Assembly (NCBI GenBank): GCA_900299005.1
Contig: OMID01000111.1
Span: 1-53,440 of the forward strand
Direction: 5' to 3'
Origin: Oxalobacteraceae bacterium
Lineage (GTDB): Bacteria > Pseudomonadota > Gammaproteobacteria > Burkholderiales > Burkholderiaceae_D
Length of the DNA stretch: 53,440 bases
Below, piece after piece: positions 25,707 through 34,950 of this stretch. A model generated the notes under the pieces. That model ran no database searches and was not told where the DNA came from. It was given only the letters and a program-made list of their open reading frames with translations. A program made the translations under genes and the position numbers. Within the stretch, counting starts at the first letter, position 1, and every line of letters starts with the position of its first letter.

Positions 25707-27860
25707 ATGGAAATATCATTTAGAAAACAAATCGAGCAACTGCGGCTGGGCGAGGGCGAGGAATTCCATGGCGAGGGCATTCTCGCGATTACCAAGGCCT
25801 TGCTGCAGTCGGGGGTGAGCTACATCGGCGGTTATCAGGGTGCGCCGGTGTCGCACTTGCTAGACGTGATGGTGCAGGCCCGGGCGTTGGTCGCGGAGCT
25901 CGGCGTGCATGTCGAGGCGTGTTCGAATGAGGCCTCGGCTGCAGCAATGCTCGGCGCGTCCATTCATTACCCCGTGCGTGGTGCCGTGACCTGGAAATCC
26001 ATCGTCGGCACCAACGTCGCGGCCGATGCGCTGGCTAATCTTGCGTCACCGGGCGTGACGGGCGGCGTGCTGATGGTGATCGGTGAGGATTACGGCGAGG
26101 GCGCTTCGGTTGTGCAGGAGCGCACCCATGCGTACGCCATGAAATCGACGATGCTGCTGTTCGACCCGCGCCCCGAATTGCCAGTGATGGTGAAGATGGT
26201 CGAACATGCGTTCGCGTTGTCCGAAGCGTCGAACATGCCCGCGATGATGGAGCTGCGTATTCGTGCCTGTCATGTGCGCGGCAGCTTTATCTGCAAAGAC
26301 AATCGCCGGCCTGCCGTATCGGCGCTTTCGCCCCTGCCGGAGCCGGCAAAATTCAATTACGCCAAACTCGCCCATCCACCTGTGACCTTCGGCCATGAAA
26401 AACGCAAAGTCGAAGAGCGCTTGCCAGCGGCGCGGCAGTACATTCTCGACCACGGCTTGAATGAATGCCACGCTGGCCACTATCCCCAGGTCGGGATCAT
26501 CGTGCAGGGGGGACTCTGCAGTGCACTGCTGCGATCGCTCCAGCAGTTCGGGCTGGCCGATGTGTTTGGCCAGAGCGCTGTCCCCTTGCTGGTGCTAAAC
26601 GTAACCTATCCGCTGGTGCCCGAGCAGATTGCGCAATTCGCACGCGACAAGGAGGCAGTGCTGGTGCTGGAAGAGGGATCGCCCGAATACATCGAGCTGG
26701 AAATCGCCGCAACGCTGCGCAGGGAAGCTTGTGGCACGCAGTTACATGGCAAGGACCTGCTGCCTGCGACGGGGGAATTCACGCCAGAAGTTATCATGCG
26801 CGGCTTGCTGACTTTTTTTGCGCGCCATCTGCCTGCGGTCAATTGCCACCAGGTGCAAGCGATGATGGATGCGGCAAGAGATCGTCGCGAGCAGCTTGCC
26901 GCCACGCTTGATGCCGCCTTGCCTGCACGACCACCGGGCTTTTGTATTGGTTGTCCTGAGCGTCCAGTATTTTCTGCGTTAAAGCTCGCGCAGCAAGACG
27001 TGGGTCCGGTGCATATTGCGGCTGACATCGGTTGTCATTCTTTTGCGACCTTCGAGCCCTTCTCATTCGGTCATTCCATACTTGGCTATGGCATGAGCCT
27101 GGCCAGCCGCGCCGGTGTCTCACCGCTGATGCAGCGTCGTGTACTCTCCGTGATGGGCGATGGCGGTTTCTGGCATAACGGTTTGCTCACGGGCGTTCAG
27201 TCGGCCTTGTTCAATGGCGATGATGCAGTGCTGCTGATCTTCAAGAATGGCTACACCTCGGCGACCGGTACGCAAGACATCATTTCTACGCCGGATGCTT
27301 TCGTAAAGGCGCAGTCTGCAGACAAGCTGGCGAGCCTGACTGCCAGCAACCACACCATAGAAAAAACCCTCGCTGGCCTGGGCGTGCAATGGCTGCGTGT
27401 CGTTCATGCGTATCGTGTGAGCGCGATGCGCGATGTGCTCAAAGAAGCGCTGACCACGGAATTCAGCGGCCTCAAGGTGATTATTGCAGAGGGAGAGTGT
27501 CAACTTGAGCGTCAGCGCCGCGTGCGCCCCTGGCTGGCGTCGCTGCGTGCTGCTGGCCAGCGTGTGGTGCGCGTGAAATATGGTGTGGATGAGGATGTCT
27601 GCAATGGCGACCATGCATGCATTCGCCTGTCAGGCTGCCCCACGCTCAGCCTGAAAGATAATCCCGACCCGCTCAAGCTTGACCCGGTGGCCACCGTCTT
27701 GGAGGGTTGCGTCGGTTGTGGGCTGTGTGGAGAGAATGCGCATGCGGCCACTCTGTGTCCCAGTTTTTATCGCGCCGAAATCATCCAGAACCCGCGCTGG
27801 CATGAGCGTCTCCTGCATGGCTTGCGTCAGTCTGCTATGCGCTGGCTGCAAGCTGCATGA
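25707..27860 (+). CDS. iorA: Indolepyruvate ferredoxin oxidoreductase alpha-like subunit
   Basis: This TPP- and iron-sulfur-dependent 2-oxoacid oxidoreductase would convert aryl-pyruvates to aryl-acetyl-CoA with ferredoxin. The 717-residue product has the pyrimidine-binding domain first (GGYQGAPVSHLLD, VEACSNEASAAAMLGAS). The TPP-diphosphate domain follows (DIGCHSFATFEPF, VMGDGGFWHNGL, FKNGYTSATGTQD), then two cysteine clusters (CNGDHACIRLSGC and CVGCGLCGENAH with a later C) for [4Fe-4S]. Subunit and domain order match IorA. The substrate could be another aryl-pyruvate or branched oxoacid. It overlaps the next gene by 4 bases (ATGA). Confidence 0.9.
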   Translation: MEISFRKQIEQLRLGEGEEFHGEGILAITKALLQSGVSYIGGYQGAPVSHLLDVMVQARALVAELGVHVEACSNEASAAAMLGASIHYPVRGAVTWKSIVGTNVAADALANLASPGVTGGVLMVIGEDYGEGASVVQERTHAYAMKSTMLLFDPRPELPVMVKMVEHAFALSEASNMPAMMELRIRACHVRGSFICKDNRRPAVSALSPLPEPAKFNYAKLAHPPVTFGHEKRKVEERLPAARQYILDHGLNECHAGHYPQVGIIVQGGLCSALLRSLQQFGLADVFGQSAVPLLVLNVTYPLVPEQIAQFARDKEAVLVLEEGSPEYIELEIAATLRREACGTQLHGKDLLPATGEFTPEVIMRGLLTFFARHLPAVNCHQVQAMMDAARDRREQLAATLDAALPARPPGFCIGCPERPVFSALKLAQQDVGPVHIAADIGCHSFATFEPFSFGHSILGYGMSLASRAGVSPLMQRRVLSVMGDGGFWHNGLLTGVQSALFNGDDAVLLIFKNGYTSATGTQDIISTPDAFVKAQSADKLASLTASNHTIEKTLAGLGVQWLRVVHAYRVSAMRDVLKEALTTEFSGLKVIIAEGECQLERQRRVRPWLASLRAAGQRVVRVKYGVDEDVCNGDHACIRLSGCPTLSLKDNPDPLKLDPVATVLEGCVGCGLCGENAHAATLCPSFYRAEIIQNPRWHERLLHGLRQSAMRWLQAA

Positions 27861-29482
27861 GTCTCGTGTCGGCGCCCACGATGAACGAGACTCTCCTGCC
27901 ATCGCGGCCGCTATCGGTGCTCATTTGTGCGCTGGGCGGCGAAGGCGGTGGCGTGCTTGCCGACTGGCTGGGGGATGTCGCACGTGAGGCGGGTTTTCCG
28001 GCGCAGGCGACCTCGATACCAGGGGTCGCGCAACGCACTGGCGCAACCACGTATTTTTTCGAGCTATTACCCGTGCCACGGGCCCGGCTGGAGGGTCGAC
28101 GTCCGGTGTTCAGCCTGAACCCCATGCCGGGTGCGCTGGATGTTGTAGTGTCGTCCGAGTTACTCGAATCGGCACGCTGTGCAAGCAATGGATTGCCGTC
28201 GCCAGATCGCACGGTGTTTATCTCTTCCACCTCGCGAACGCTCACCACCCTTGAGCGCAGTGTGCCGGGCGATGGTCGCCTGGACAATGCCGCGCTGCTC
28301 TCGCTGGTGCAGTCGGTCAGTCGTGAGCATCATGTGCTGGACATGCAAGGCATGGCGCAAGCTAACGGTACGGCAGTCAGTGCCGTGATGTTTGGCGCGC
28401 TCGTGGCCAGTGGGGTGCTGCCTTTCGAGAAGGCCTTGTGCCTGAAGGTGATCGCGCAATCCGGACGTGGTGCCGAGGCGAGTCAGCGTGGGTTCAACGC
28501 GGCCTGGGCCTTGGTTGACCGCGCGCGGCTCATGAAAGCCGAGCTGGCCGAGCAGGTGGCTGCCGCTATGCGCACTGCGCCCGACCCGGCGGTGGCAGGT
28601 TTTCCGGAGGAGCTGCACGAGATGCTGTCACTGGGCCTGGCACGTCTTCGCGAGTATCAGGGCAGTCGCTATGCCAGTCAGTATCTCGACCGCATGCAGC
28701 GCATTCTGAGCGCCGAGCAGGCGGCCGATCCGGTCGGTGCGCAGTCGTATCGCCTCAGTCGCGAGGTGGCACGCTGGCTGGCGCTGTGGATGAGCTATGA
28801 CGATATCGCTCGCGTGGCAGATCTCAAGAGCCGGGGGTCGCGCATGGCGCGGGTGCGGCGCGAGGTCAGCGCAGGCCACGCCGATCTGCTTGCGGTGTAC
28901 GACTATTTCAAACCCGGCATTGCAGAAATTGCGAGCATGCTGCCCACAGCGTTGGCCACGCGCTTGCGCGATTGGGACAGGCAGCGCATCGCCGAGGGTA
29001 AATCCGGCTGGGCACTGCCGGTGACACTGGCTTCTCACACCCTCACTGGCACGCTGCTGCTCAGGGCCGTGGCAGCTCTGCGCCACCTGCGGCCATTGAG
29101 CAGTCGCTATGCACAAGAGCAGCAGCAGATCGATGAATGGATATCGGCAGTCACCGAAGGCGCAGTGCAGCACTGGCAGCTGGGCTACGAGCTCGGTCTG
29201 TGTGGCCGGCTGATCAAGGGCTATGGCGATACGAACGATCGCGGCCGCGACACGCTGCTGCACTTGATTCGCTATCTCGGTCGAGCGAATGCTCCGGCAA
29301 GCGAGCGCGCCGAGGCCATACGTCGCGCAAGAGAAGTCAGTTTGTCGGAAGAGGCTGGGTCCGGATTAGACCCTGTGCTCGCGGAATTCGGCGCACCACC
29401 CAGACCCATCAAGGCGCAGCCGATTCACTGGGTGCGTCGGCCACGAACCCCAAGCGACCCCACGTCATCACACCGATCATGA
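27857..29482 (+). CDS. iorB: Indolepyruvate oxidoreductase beta-like subunit, long form
   Basis: This is the partner of the preceding subunit. The first 200 residues form the gamma/beta domain of 2-oxoacid oxidoreductases: ICALGGEGGGVLADWLGD, then IPGVAQRTGATTYFFE, SSELLESARC. About 320 helical residues follow, as in the long IorB form of proteobacteria rather than the roughly 200-residue archaeal IorB. Their role is unknown. The stop overlaps the next start as ATGA, so the three genes form a tight operon. Confidence 0.88.
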   Translation: MSLVSAPTMNETLLPSRPLSVLICALGGEGGGVLADWLGDVAREAGFPAQATSIPGVAQRTGATTYFFELLPVPRARLEGRRPVFSLNPMPGALDVVVSSELLESARCASNGLPSPDRTVFISSTSRTLTTLERSVPGDGRLDNAALLSLVQSVSREHHVLDMQGMAQANGTAVSAVMFGALVASGVLPFEKALCLKVIAQSGRGAEASQRGFNAAWALVDRARLMKAELAEQVAAAMRTAPDPAVAGFPEELHEMLSLGLARLREYQGSRYASQYLDRMQRILSAEQAADPVGAQSYRLSREVARWLALWMSYDDIARVADLKSRGSRMARVRREVSAGHADLLAVYDYFKPGIAEIASMLPTALATRLRDWDRQRIAEGKSGWALPVTLASHTLTGTLLLRAVAALRHLRPLSSRYAQEQQQIDEWISAVTEGAVQHWQLGYELGLCGRLIKGYGDTNDRGRDTLLHLIRYLGRANAPASERAEAIRRAREVSLSEEAGSGLDPVLAEFGAPPRPIKAQPIHWVRRPRTPSDPTSSHRS

Positions 29483-29892
29483 GCAAGACTGTTATCTACA
29501 CCGTCCACGTGGAATTTGGCGATTGCGACCCGGCACGCATCGTCTGGTTTCCGAATTTTTTTCGCTGGAACGATGCTGCATCCCGGCACTTCTTTATCTC
29601 GTGTGGTGTGCCCCCTTGGCATGAGACAGAAAAAAGTAGTGGCCTGATTGGCACTCCGCTAGTCGATACCCAAGCCAGTTTTGTTCGCGCAGCCAGCTAT
29701 GGCGATGTGCTGCAGATCCATGTTCAGGTGAGCGAGTGGCGCAGCAAGAGCTTTGTACAGCACTATCGGGTGATGCGCGGCGAAGAAGAGATCATGCACT
29801 GTCAGGAGGTGCGCATCTTCGCCGCCGTAAAAGAAGGTGGCGGCATCCGCGCCTTGCCGGTTCCGGCAGATATACGCGCGCTGTGTTCGTGA
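29479..29892 (+). CDS. Acyl-CoA thioesterase, 4-hydroxybenzoyl-CoA type
   Basis: This is a hot-dog-fold thioesterase. The 137-residue product has the motif FGDCDPARIVWFPNFFRW near residues 12-29, with the catalytic Asp of the 4-hydroxybenzoyl-CoA thioesterase family (D.DP..I.(W/Y)(F/Y)..(Y/F)). It is coupled to the iorB-like gene by a 4-base overlap. I infer that it releases the acid from the CoA ester made by the oxidoreductase. Confidence 0.87.
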   Translation: MSKTVIYTVHVEFGDCDPARIVWFPNFFRWNDAASRHFFISCGVPPWHETEKSSGLIGTPLVDTQASFVRAASYGDVLQIHVQVSEWRSKSFVQHYRVMRGEEEIMHCQEVRIFAAVKEGGGIRALPVPADIRALCS

Positions 29893-29920
29893 TGACAGAA
29901 CTGGCACCCAGGTTGGGTGC

Positions 29921-30502
29921 TCATATGCCCAGCGGGCTTACGCCGATCAGCCGCAGATGCAGCCAGCTGACAAACACGAACCATGCCACGACACCGATGG
30001 CGAGTGTGGCAAAGCTCCCCAGCAGAATACCTTGCGGGTAGCGGATCTCGTTATCGCGATCGCGCCGGCGAGCCGCCCGAAAATTCAGCACTGCCCACAG
30101 CAGAAAGCTGCCGAAGAGCAGCACGTCAGCGAGGTTGCCGTTTGCCAGCAGATGCGCCAGCGCCCAGAGTTTGACGCCGGCCACCATCGGATGACCGATA
30201 CGCGCCTTGATGGCATTGCGAGGCACATAAGCGGCGCTGAGCAGAATGAACGCCAGCAGATTAAGCAGCAGCGAGAGATGGCGTGTCCACAATGGCGGCT
30301 CCCAGAGAGGCACTGGCACCAGCCGTGCCTGACTATAGCCGATCACCATGAGGGCAAAGCCGGCAATGGACACTACCGTGATCAGCCCTTTCCAGGGCTT
30401 TTCTCCCAGGCGTTCCAGCGTCGCCGCACGCCAGCCTTCTGCCACGATGCGTGTCGAGTGCGCAGCAATAAACAGCACGAGTCCAACCATGAGCCATTGC
30501 AT
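29921..30502 (-). CDS. NnrU family membrane protein
   Basis: This is a 193-residue protein with about five to six membrane helices (MQWLMVGLVLFIAAHS, LITVVSIAGFALMVIG, SLLLNLLAFILLSAAYV, and two near the end). HSTR, RIGHPM and HLLANGNLADVLLFGSFLLWA match the NnrU family, first linked to nitrite/nitric oxide reduction in denitrifiers and related to isoprenoid-cyclising or methyltransferase-like membrane proteins. The ATG at 30502 is chosen for its GGAGAT site and because the hydrophobic helix starts there. It converges on the thioesterase gene. Confidence 0.85.
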   Translation of the reverse strand: MQWLMVGLVLFIAAHSTRIVAEGWRAATLERLGEKPWKGLITVVSIAGFALMVIGYSQARLVPVPLWEPPLWTRHLSLLLNLLAFILLSAAYVPRNAIKARIGHPMVAGVKLWALAHLLANGNLADVLLFGSFLLWAVLNFRAARRRDRDNEIRYPQGILLGSFATLAIGVVAWFVFVSWLHLRLIGVSPLGI

Positions 30503-30623
30503 GAAGATCTCCGTGATGACGGGAAAGTGATGCCAGTGTATCCCATGGTTTGCAAAGGGTGGGTGGCCACCCCGCTCAAGTCGGTTACCATCTAGTTCGG
30601 TTCTGACTAGCGGAGATTGCCTG

Positions 30624-31898
30624 ATGCAGACGACCCCTGTGCCAACGCGGCAAATTGTCGCCGCCGTGATCGGCAATGCGCTGGAGTGGTACGACTTTGT
30701 GGTCTACGGTTTCCTGACCGTGATCATCTCTCGACTGTTTTTTCCGACGGATAGCGAGTATGCCTCGCTGCTGTTGGCAATGGCGACTTTTGGCGTCGGT
30801 TTTTTCATGCGCCCGGTCGGGGGCATTCTGATCGGCATGTATGCCGACCGTCGGGGTCGCAAGGCAGCGCTGCAACTGATCATTTTGCTCATGACGGTAT
30901 CAATCGCCATGATCGCGGTCGCCCCGCCGTATGCCGCCATTGGAGCAGCGGCACCGGCGCTGATCGTCATTGCGCGGTTGCTGCAGGGCGTGGCTACCGG
31001 AGGTGAGTTTGCAAGTGCGACGTCCTTTCTGGTCGAGAGCGCGCCAGCCGGCAAGCGCGGTTTTTATGGATCATTGCAGATGGTGGGTCAAAGTCTGGCA
31101 GCGCTGACGGGTGCCGGCATGGGCATGCTGATTACGCAGGGACTGACGCCCGAGCAGGTCGACAGCTGGGGCTGGCGCGTACCTTTTATTTTTGGTTTGC
31201 TGATCGGCCCGGTGGGGCTCTACATTCGCCGTCATCTGAACGAAACCGAAGCCTTTATCGAGGCCAGCGCATCACAGGTGGAACGACTCGGACTGCGCCA
31301 GCTCTGGCGGGGTCACAAGCACAGTGTCATGGCCTGCTTCGGCCTGGTGGTGGCGGGCACCATCATGTATTACGTGGTGCTGATCTACATGCCCACTTAC
31401 GCCAAGACCCAGTTGCAGATTCCCCTGGGCGATGCCTTCATTGCTCAGGTGGCTGGTCTGATCTGCCTGACACTGATGACACCCGTCTTCGGTGGGCTCA
31501 GTGATCGACTGGGTCGCCGACCGGTGCTGATGGTTGCCATGCTGAGTTACCTGATCTTGCCGTATCCCCTGCTGGGCTGGCTACTCACCGAGCCGTCCTT
31601 GATGCGCCTGGCAGTCATGCAGGTAGTTCTGTGCACGGTAGTGGCGATTTCCTTTGGTCCCTTATCGACGGCGCTGGCCGAGCAGTTCCCGGTGCACATG
31701 CGATCGACCGGGCTGGCATTGGCCTACAATTTTGCCGTCATGCTGTTTGGTGGATTTGCACAGCTGATCGTTACCTGGCTCATTCGCGAAACAGGCACGC
31801 CGCTGGCACCGGCGTTTTATGTGATGTTTGGTGCTTGCGCAGGAATGACGGGTGCGTGGTTCACGGTGGACCGGTATCGGGATGAGGTGCTGCATTGA
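30624..31898 (+). CDS. MFS transporter, metabolite:H+ symporter (MHS) family
   Basis: This is a 424-residue twelve-helix transporter. NALEWYDFVVYGF near the start, GFFMRPVGGILIGMYADRRGRK in loop 2-3, and LLQGVATGGEFASATSFLVE mark the MHS family (ProP, citrate, shikimate and dicarboxylate symporters). LSDRLGRRPVL is the second-half repeat of the loop motif. The substrate cannot be told; an organic acid or compatible solute is likely. GGAGAT precedes the ATG. It is transcribed divergently from the NnrU gene. Confidence 0.9.
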   Translation: MQTTPVPTRQIVAAVIGNALEWYDFVVYGFLTVIISRLFFPTDSEYASLLLAMATFGVGFFMRPVGGILIGMYADRRGRKAALQLIILLMTVSIAMIAVAPPYAAIGAAAPALIVIARLLQGVATGGEFASATSFLVESAPAGKRGFYGSLQMVGQSLAALTGAGMGMLITQGLTPEQVDSWGWRVPFIFGLLIGPVGLYIRRHLNETEAFIEASASQVERLGLRQLWRGHKHSVMACFGLVVAGTIMYYVVLIYMPTYAKTQLQIPLGDAFIAQVAGLICLTLMTPVFGGLSDRLGRRPVLMVAMLSYLILPYPLLGWLLTEPSLMRLAVMQVVLCTVVAISFGPLSTALAEQFPVHMRSTGLALAYNFAVMLFGGFAQLIVTWLIRETGTPLAPAFYVMFGACAGMTGAWFTVDRYRDEVLH

Positions 31899-31944
31899 GG
31901 GCCACCCCTAAGAGACAATTTTTTACACACAAATCACCACAACG

Positions 31945-32745
31945 ATGATGGATACCGCCCCCAGCGCAGAAGAACAATTCGATGAGAAAGCCTCGCAACA
32001 ACTCGAGGCGGTTTATCTGACACCCGATGTGATCGAACAACGCGAACGTGTGCTGGCGCTGCTGGCCCCGCGCGCGGGTGAGCGTGCCATTGATATAGGT
32101 TGTGGTCCCGGGCTGACCACCGAAGGCCTCGCGCGCGCGGTTGGCACTACCGGCGCGGTGCTAGGCATCGACATAGCTCCACCGATGCTGGCGATTGCAT
32201 CGCGTCGTTGCGCCGGCTTGCCGCAGGTGCGTATCGAGCGCGGTGATGTCAATGTCCTGGCGGCAGAGGATGCCTGCTTTGATGTGGCGCTGGCATCCCA
32301 GGTGTATGAATATGTCGATGATATCGATGGCGCGCTCAAGGAGTTAGCCCGTGTCATCTGCCCCGGTGGCAGGGTCGTGCTGGTCGATACCGATTGGGAG
32401 TCCGCTGTCTGGGCCAGCAGCGACGATGTCCGCATGCGCCGGGTGCTCGAAACCTGGAACGAGCACATACCGCATCCGCAGTTGCCGCGCACCTTGAAAC
32501 GCCGCATGGAAGCTGCCGGCTTCGTCAACGTCAAAGTCGTCATCGTTCCGCTACTGAATCTGGACTATGACCCGGCTACCTACAGTGTAGGCATGATGAC
32601 GCTGATCGGAAATTTTGCGTCGGGCCGCAATGGACTCACCGCTGACGATATCGCTGCATGGCGTGCCGATGCAAAGCGGATGGGCGAACGGGGTGGCTAT
32701 TTTTTCAGCCTGAACCGCTACGTATTCACTGCCGAGCGCCGTTAA
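31945..32745 (+). CDS. SAM-dependent methyltransferase, class I
   Basis: The 266-residue product has motif I IDIGCGPGLTTEGLA near residues 48-62, the acidic GIDIAPPML (motif II), and FDVALASQVYEYVDDID (post-motif), the UbiE/arsenite methyltransferase-like Rossmann pattern. The late RTLKRRMEAAGF is typical of small-molecule methyltransferases. The substrate is unknown. The start ATG has no clear ribosome site, so it may be coupled to the upstream transporter 46 bases away. Confidence 0.85.
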   Translation: MMDTAPSAEEQFDEKASQQLEAVYLTPDVIEQRERVLALLAPRAGERAIDIGCGPGLTTEGLARAVGTTGAVLGIDIAPPMLAIASRRCAGLPQVRIERGDVNVLAAEDACFDVALASQVYEYVDDIDGALKELARVICPGGRVVLVDTDWESAVWASSDDVRMRRVLETWNEHIPHPQLPRTLKRRMEAAGFVNVKVVIVPLLNLDYDPATYSVGMMTLIGNFASGRNGLTADDIAAWRADAKRMGERGGYFFSLNRYVFTAERR

Positions 32746-32762
32746 GAAGGTACTTACTTAAT

Positions 32763-32826
32763 CACCGCAAGATTTCTGCTTTAGGAAATAGTAAGTGGAC
32801 GTCCGGCTGCTGATATCACTGCGGTG
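32763..32826. repeat. Structured element, partial copy C
   Basis: The first 29 bases (CACCGCAAGATTTCTGC, then TTTAGGAAATAG) match the 5' part of copies A and B, including the ATTTC...GAAAT hairpin. The rest differs. The element is closed by CACCGC at the start and GCGGTG at the end. It lies between two convergent genes and could act as a transcript end. Confidence 0.35.
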
Positions 32827-32844
32827 ACTGCAATCCGTTGAGTC

Positions 32845-34098
32845 TCAGTGGCCGAACAGTGCACGATTATTCTTGACGGCTATCGAGTGGAAGTAGGGGC
32901 GGAACTGAGCTTCATCGTAGCCGAATTCCTGCATGAATTTTTCGAACAGGGCAATCTCCTGCGGCAGGGGATCGCCATTAGCCAGGATGGCGTCGTAGAG
33001 ATTCACCAGCACCGACAAGCACTGATCTCTGTCCAGCAGGCGCTTGCAGCTGCTCAAGAATGTCTGTGCGTCATTAAATTTCGTGTAGCGGGTGGCGACT
33101 TCCAGCAATTCGCGATCATTGCGCACAGCCGTCACTAATCGGCTGATTTCATGGGGTTCGATCTTGCCATCGGCATTGACCATGTAAATCAGCGCAGCGG
33201 CAAATGCAATCCTGGGTGTCAGGTCGGGCGATTCGCCAAAGTATTCGGTCAGCTTTGCGCTGCAGTGCATGCAGAATTTGGCCTCGGCGCTATGCCCCTC
33301 AGTCATGCAGCTGTGACAGGTGCGGGTGGTGGATTCGGTCAGGGTTTTTTTCAGTGCCTGCTGGGCGATCATTTCGGCGGAGACGATTCCGGTGGGTACC
33401 GCGAGTATGCCCCAGCCGAACATCATCATCACGGAAGCGATGAAACGGCCAATGTCCGTCTTTGGGGTGATATCGCCGAACCCTACCGTGGTGACGGTGG
33501 AGATGGCCCAGTAGATCGACGTGGGTACACTCGTAAAACCATTGGTCGGTCCTTCAACCACATACAACATGGTGCCCAGAATGACTACCAGCGCCAGAAT
33601 AATCGACAGGAAAACGCCTATCTTGCGGCGGCTGTCAGCAACCGAGATGAGCAGCCACTGATACTCCTCCACGTAGCCGGCCATCTTCAGGATGCGGAAA
33701 ATACGCAGTAGTCGCAGGATGCGAACGTCCAGCAGCGCATAGGCTTCCGGGATCACCAGTGCCACAAAGCTGGGCAGTATGGACACGAGGTCGATGATGC
33801 CCATGAAGCTTTTCATGTATCGCCACGGACTTGGACTACTGATGATGCGGGCGAGGTATTCCAGCGTGAACAGCAGGGTGAAGAACCACTCGACGGCATC
33901 GAGCAGATCTGTGTAGTCCTCATGAATGGACTGCACACTGTCCATCATGATCACCAGCAGGCTGATCATGATGGACCAGACCAGCAGCAGGTCGAAGCGC
34001 TTGCCCGCCGCCGTGTCTGCTTCAAAGATAAGGGTGTACCAGGTCAGGCGCCAGCCTGAGAGTGCGCGCGGGATAGGCACCTCGCTGCCTGAAGCCAT
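32845..34098 (-). CDS. Voltage-gated K+ channel with zinc ribbon and TerB domain
   Basis: This 417-residue protein has six membrane helices in the Kv layout. S4 is VRILRLLRIFRILK (about 125-138), with Arg every third residue. The pore is TTVGFGD with a canonical K+ filter at 204-209, and S6 follows. After the membrane part come a zinc ribbon (C261, C264, C276, C279) and a C-terminal TerB-like domain (about 296-410), with two acidic patches NADGKIEPHE and ANGDPLPQE. TerB domains belong to the tellurite/stress Ter systems and sense or bind ions. The gene lies 15 bases downstream of terC on the same strand, so the two are probably one operon. Confidence 0.92.
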   Translation of the reverse strand: MASGSEVPIPRALSGWRLTWYTLIFEADTAAGKRFDLLLVWSIMISLLVIMMDSVQSIHEDYTDLLDAVEWFFTLLFTLEYLARIISSPSPWRYMKSFMGIIDLVSILPSFVALVIPEAYALLDVRILRLLRIFRILKMAGYVEEYQWLLISVADSRRKIGVFLSIILALVVILGTMLYVVEGPTNGFTSVPTSIYWAISTVTTVGFGDITPKTDIGRFIASVMMMFGWGILAVPTGIVSAEMIAQQALKKTLTESTTRTCHSCMTEGHSAEAKFCMHCSAKLTEYFGESPDLTPRIAFAAALIYMVNADGKIEPHEISRLVTAVRNDRELLEVATRYTKFNDAQTFLSSCKRLLDRDQCLSVLVNLYDAILANGDPLPQEIALFEKFMQEFGYDEAQFRPYFHSIAVKNNRALFGH

Positions 34099-34113
34099 AA
34101 CACTATTCCGAGA

Positions 34114-34869
34114 TTAGTCGGCTGCCGCAGCGGGGGCGTCGTCAATTTTGCTGCCAGTGCGTCGTTGCAGCCACCATCCGGCAACGACCACCAGAATGGC
34201 GCCCATGACGCCGGTGAGGCTGAGGTGCACCCCAAGGTCGTGCAGGCTGAGCAGATCCATGGGGAGCAGACGAGCGGCTTCGGCGTGGACCACGACGTCT
34301 TTGGAGATCATGGCGCCACCGAGGTAACCCAGCAGCGCGGCACCCATCGTGACCACGGAAGGCACGCGGTGCATGATTTTCAGGATCACCGAGCTGCCCC
34401 AGATGACGACCGGGATACTCACCATGATGCCGAAAGCCACAAGCCACATTTTGTGGTCAGCGTTGGCTTGCTCGGCCGCGGCGGCCACTGCGATGACGTT
34501 GTCAATACTCATGACCAGATCGGCAATGATCACGGTTTTGATGGCCGTCATGAGGCGATCGCCACCATCGATCTCATCCTCGCCGTCATCCTCACCGACC
34601 AGCAGCTTCACACCAATCCACAGCAGCAGCAATCCGCCAATCAGCTTGAGGTAGGGGAGCGTGAGCAGAGTGACGGCGAAAGCGATCAGGACGACGCGGG
34701 CAACGATGGCGCCAATGGCGCCGCCGACGATCCCTTTCATGCGCAGGTTTTCCGGCAGGTGGCGGCAGGCCAGCGCGATCACAATCGCGTTATCGCCACC
34801 CAGCAGAATGTCAATCAGAATGATCTGCCCGACGACAACCCAGTTAAGTTGCTGGAAAAATTCAATCAT
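34114..34869 (-). CDS. TerC family integral membrane protein
   Basis: This is a seven- to eight-helix protein of 251 residues. IDILLGGDNAIVIALACRHLP and ADLVMSIDNVIAVAAAA are the paired GGDNA and SxDN motifs of TerC, thought to handle Mn2+ or other divalent cations. An acidic loop (GEDDGEDEIDGGD) lies near residue 90. The ATG at 34869 is chosen because AGGGAGAGG lies just upstream and the first helix follows. The next gene carries a TerB domain, matching the known TerB-TerC association. Confidence 0.92.
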   Translation of the reverse strand: MIEFFQQLNWVVVGQIILIDILLGGDNAIVIALACRHLPENLRMKGIVGGAIGAIVARVVLIAFAVTLLTLPYLKLIGGLLLLWIGVKLLVGEDDGEDEIDGGDRLMTAIKTVIIADLVMSIDNVIAVAAAAEQANADHKMWLVAFGIMVSIPVVIWGSSVILKIMHRVPSVVTMGAALLGYLGGAMISKDVVVHAEAARLLPMDLLSLHDLGVHLSLTGVMGAILVVVAGWWLQRRTGSKIDDAPAAAAD

Positions 34870-34950
34870 CTGCCTCTCCCTTGCGACTGGCTTTGAGCGA
34901 CCTATTTTGTATTCAGCGATCGCCGAATACGAATATCTGTCCAAGTGCCC

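Noticed and set aside
29837-30595. Reading frame of 252 codons opposite the NnrU gene
   Set aside because: It is a shadow frame without family motifs; the opposite strand encodes a conserved multi-helix protein.
34165-34896. Reading frame of 243 codons opposite terC
   Set aside because: It is a His/Asp/Gln-rich shadow of the terC membrane helices; the TerC motifs on the other strand are clear.
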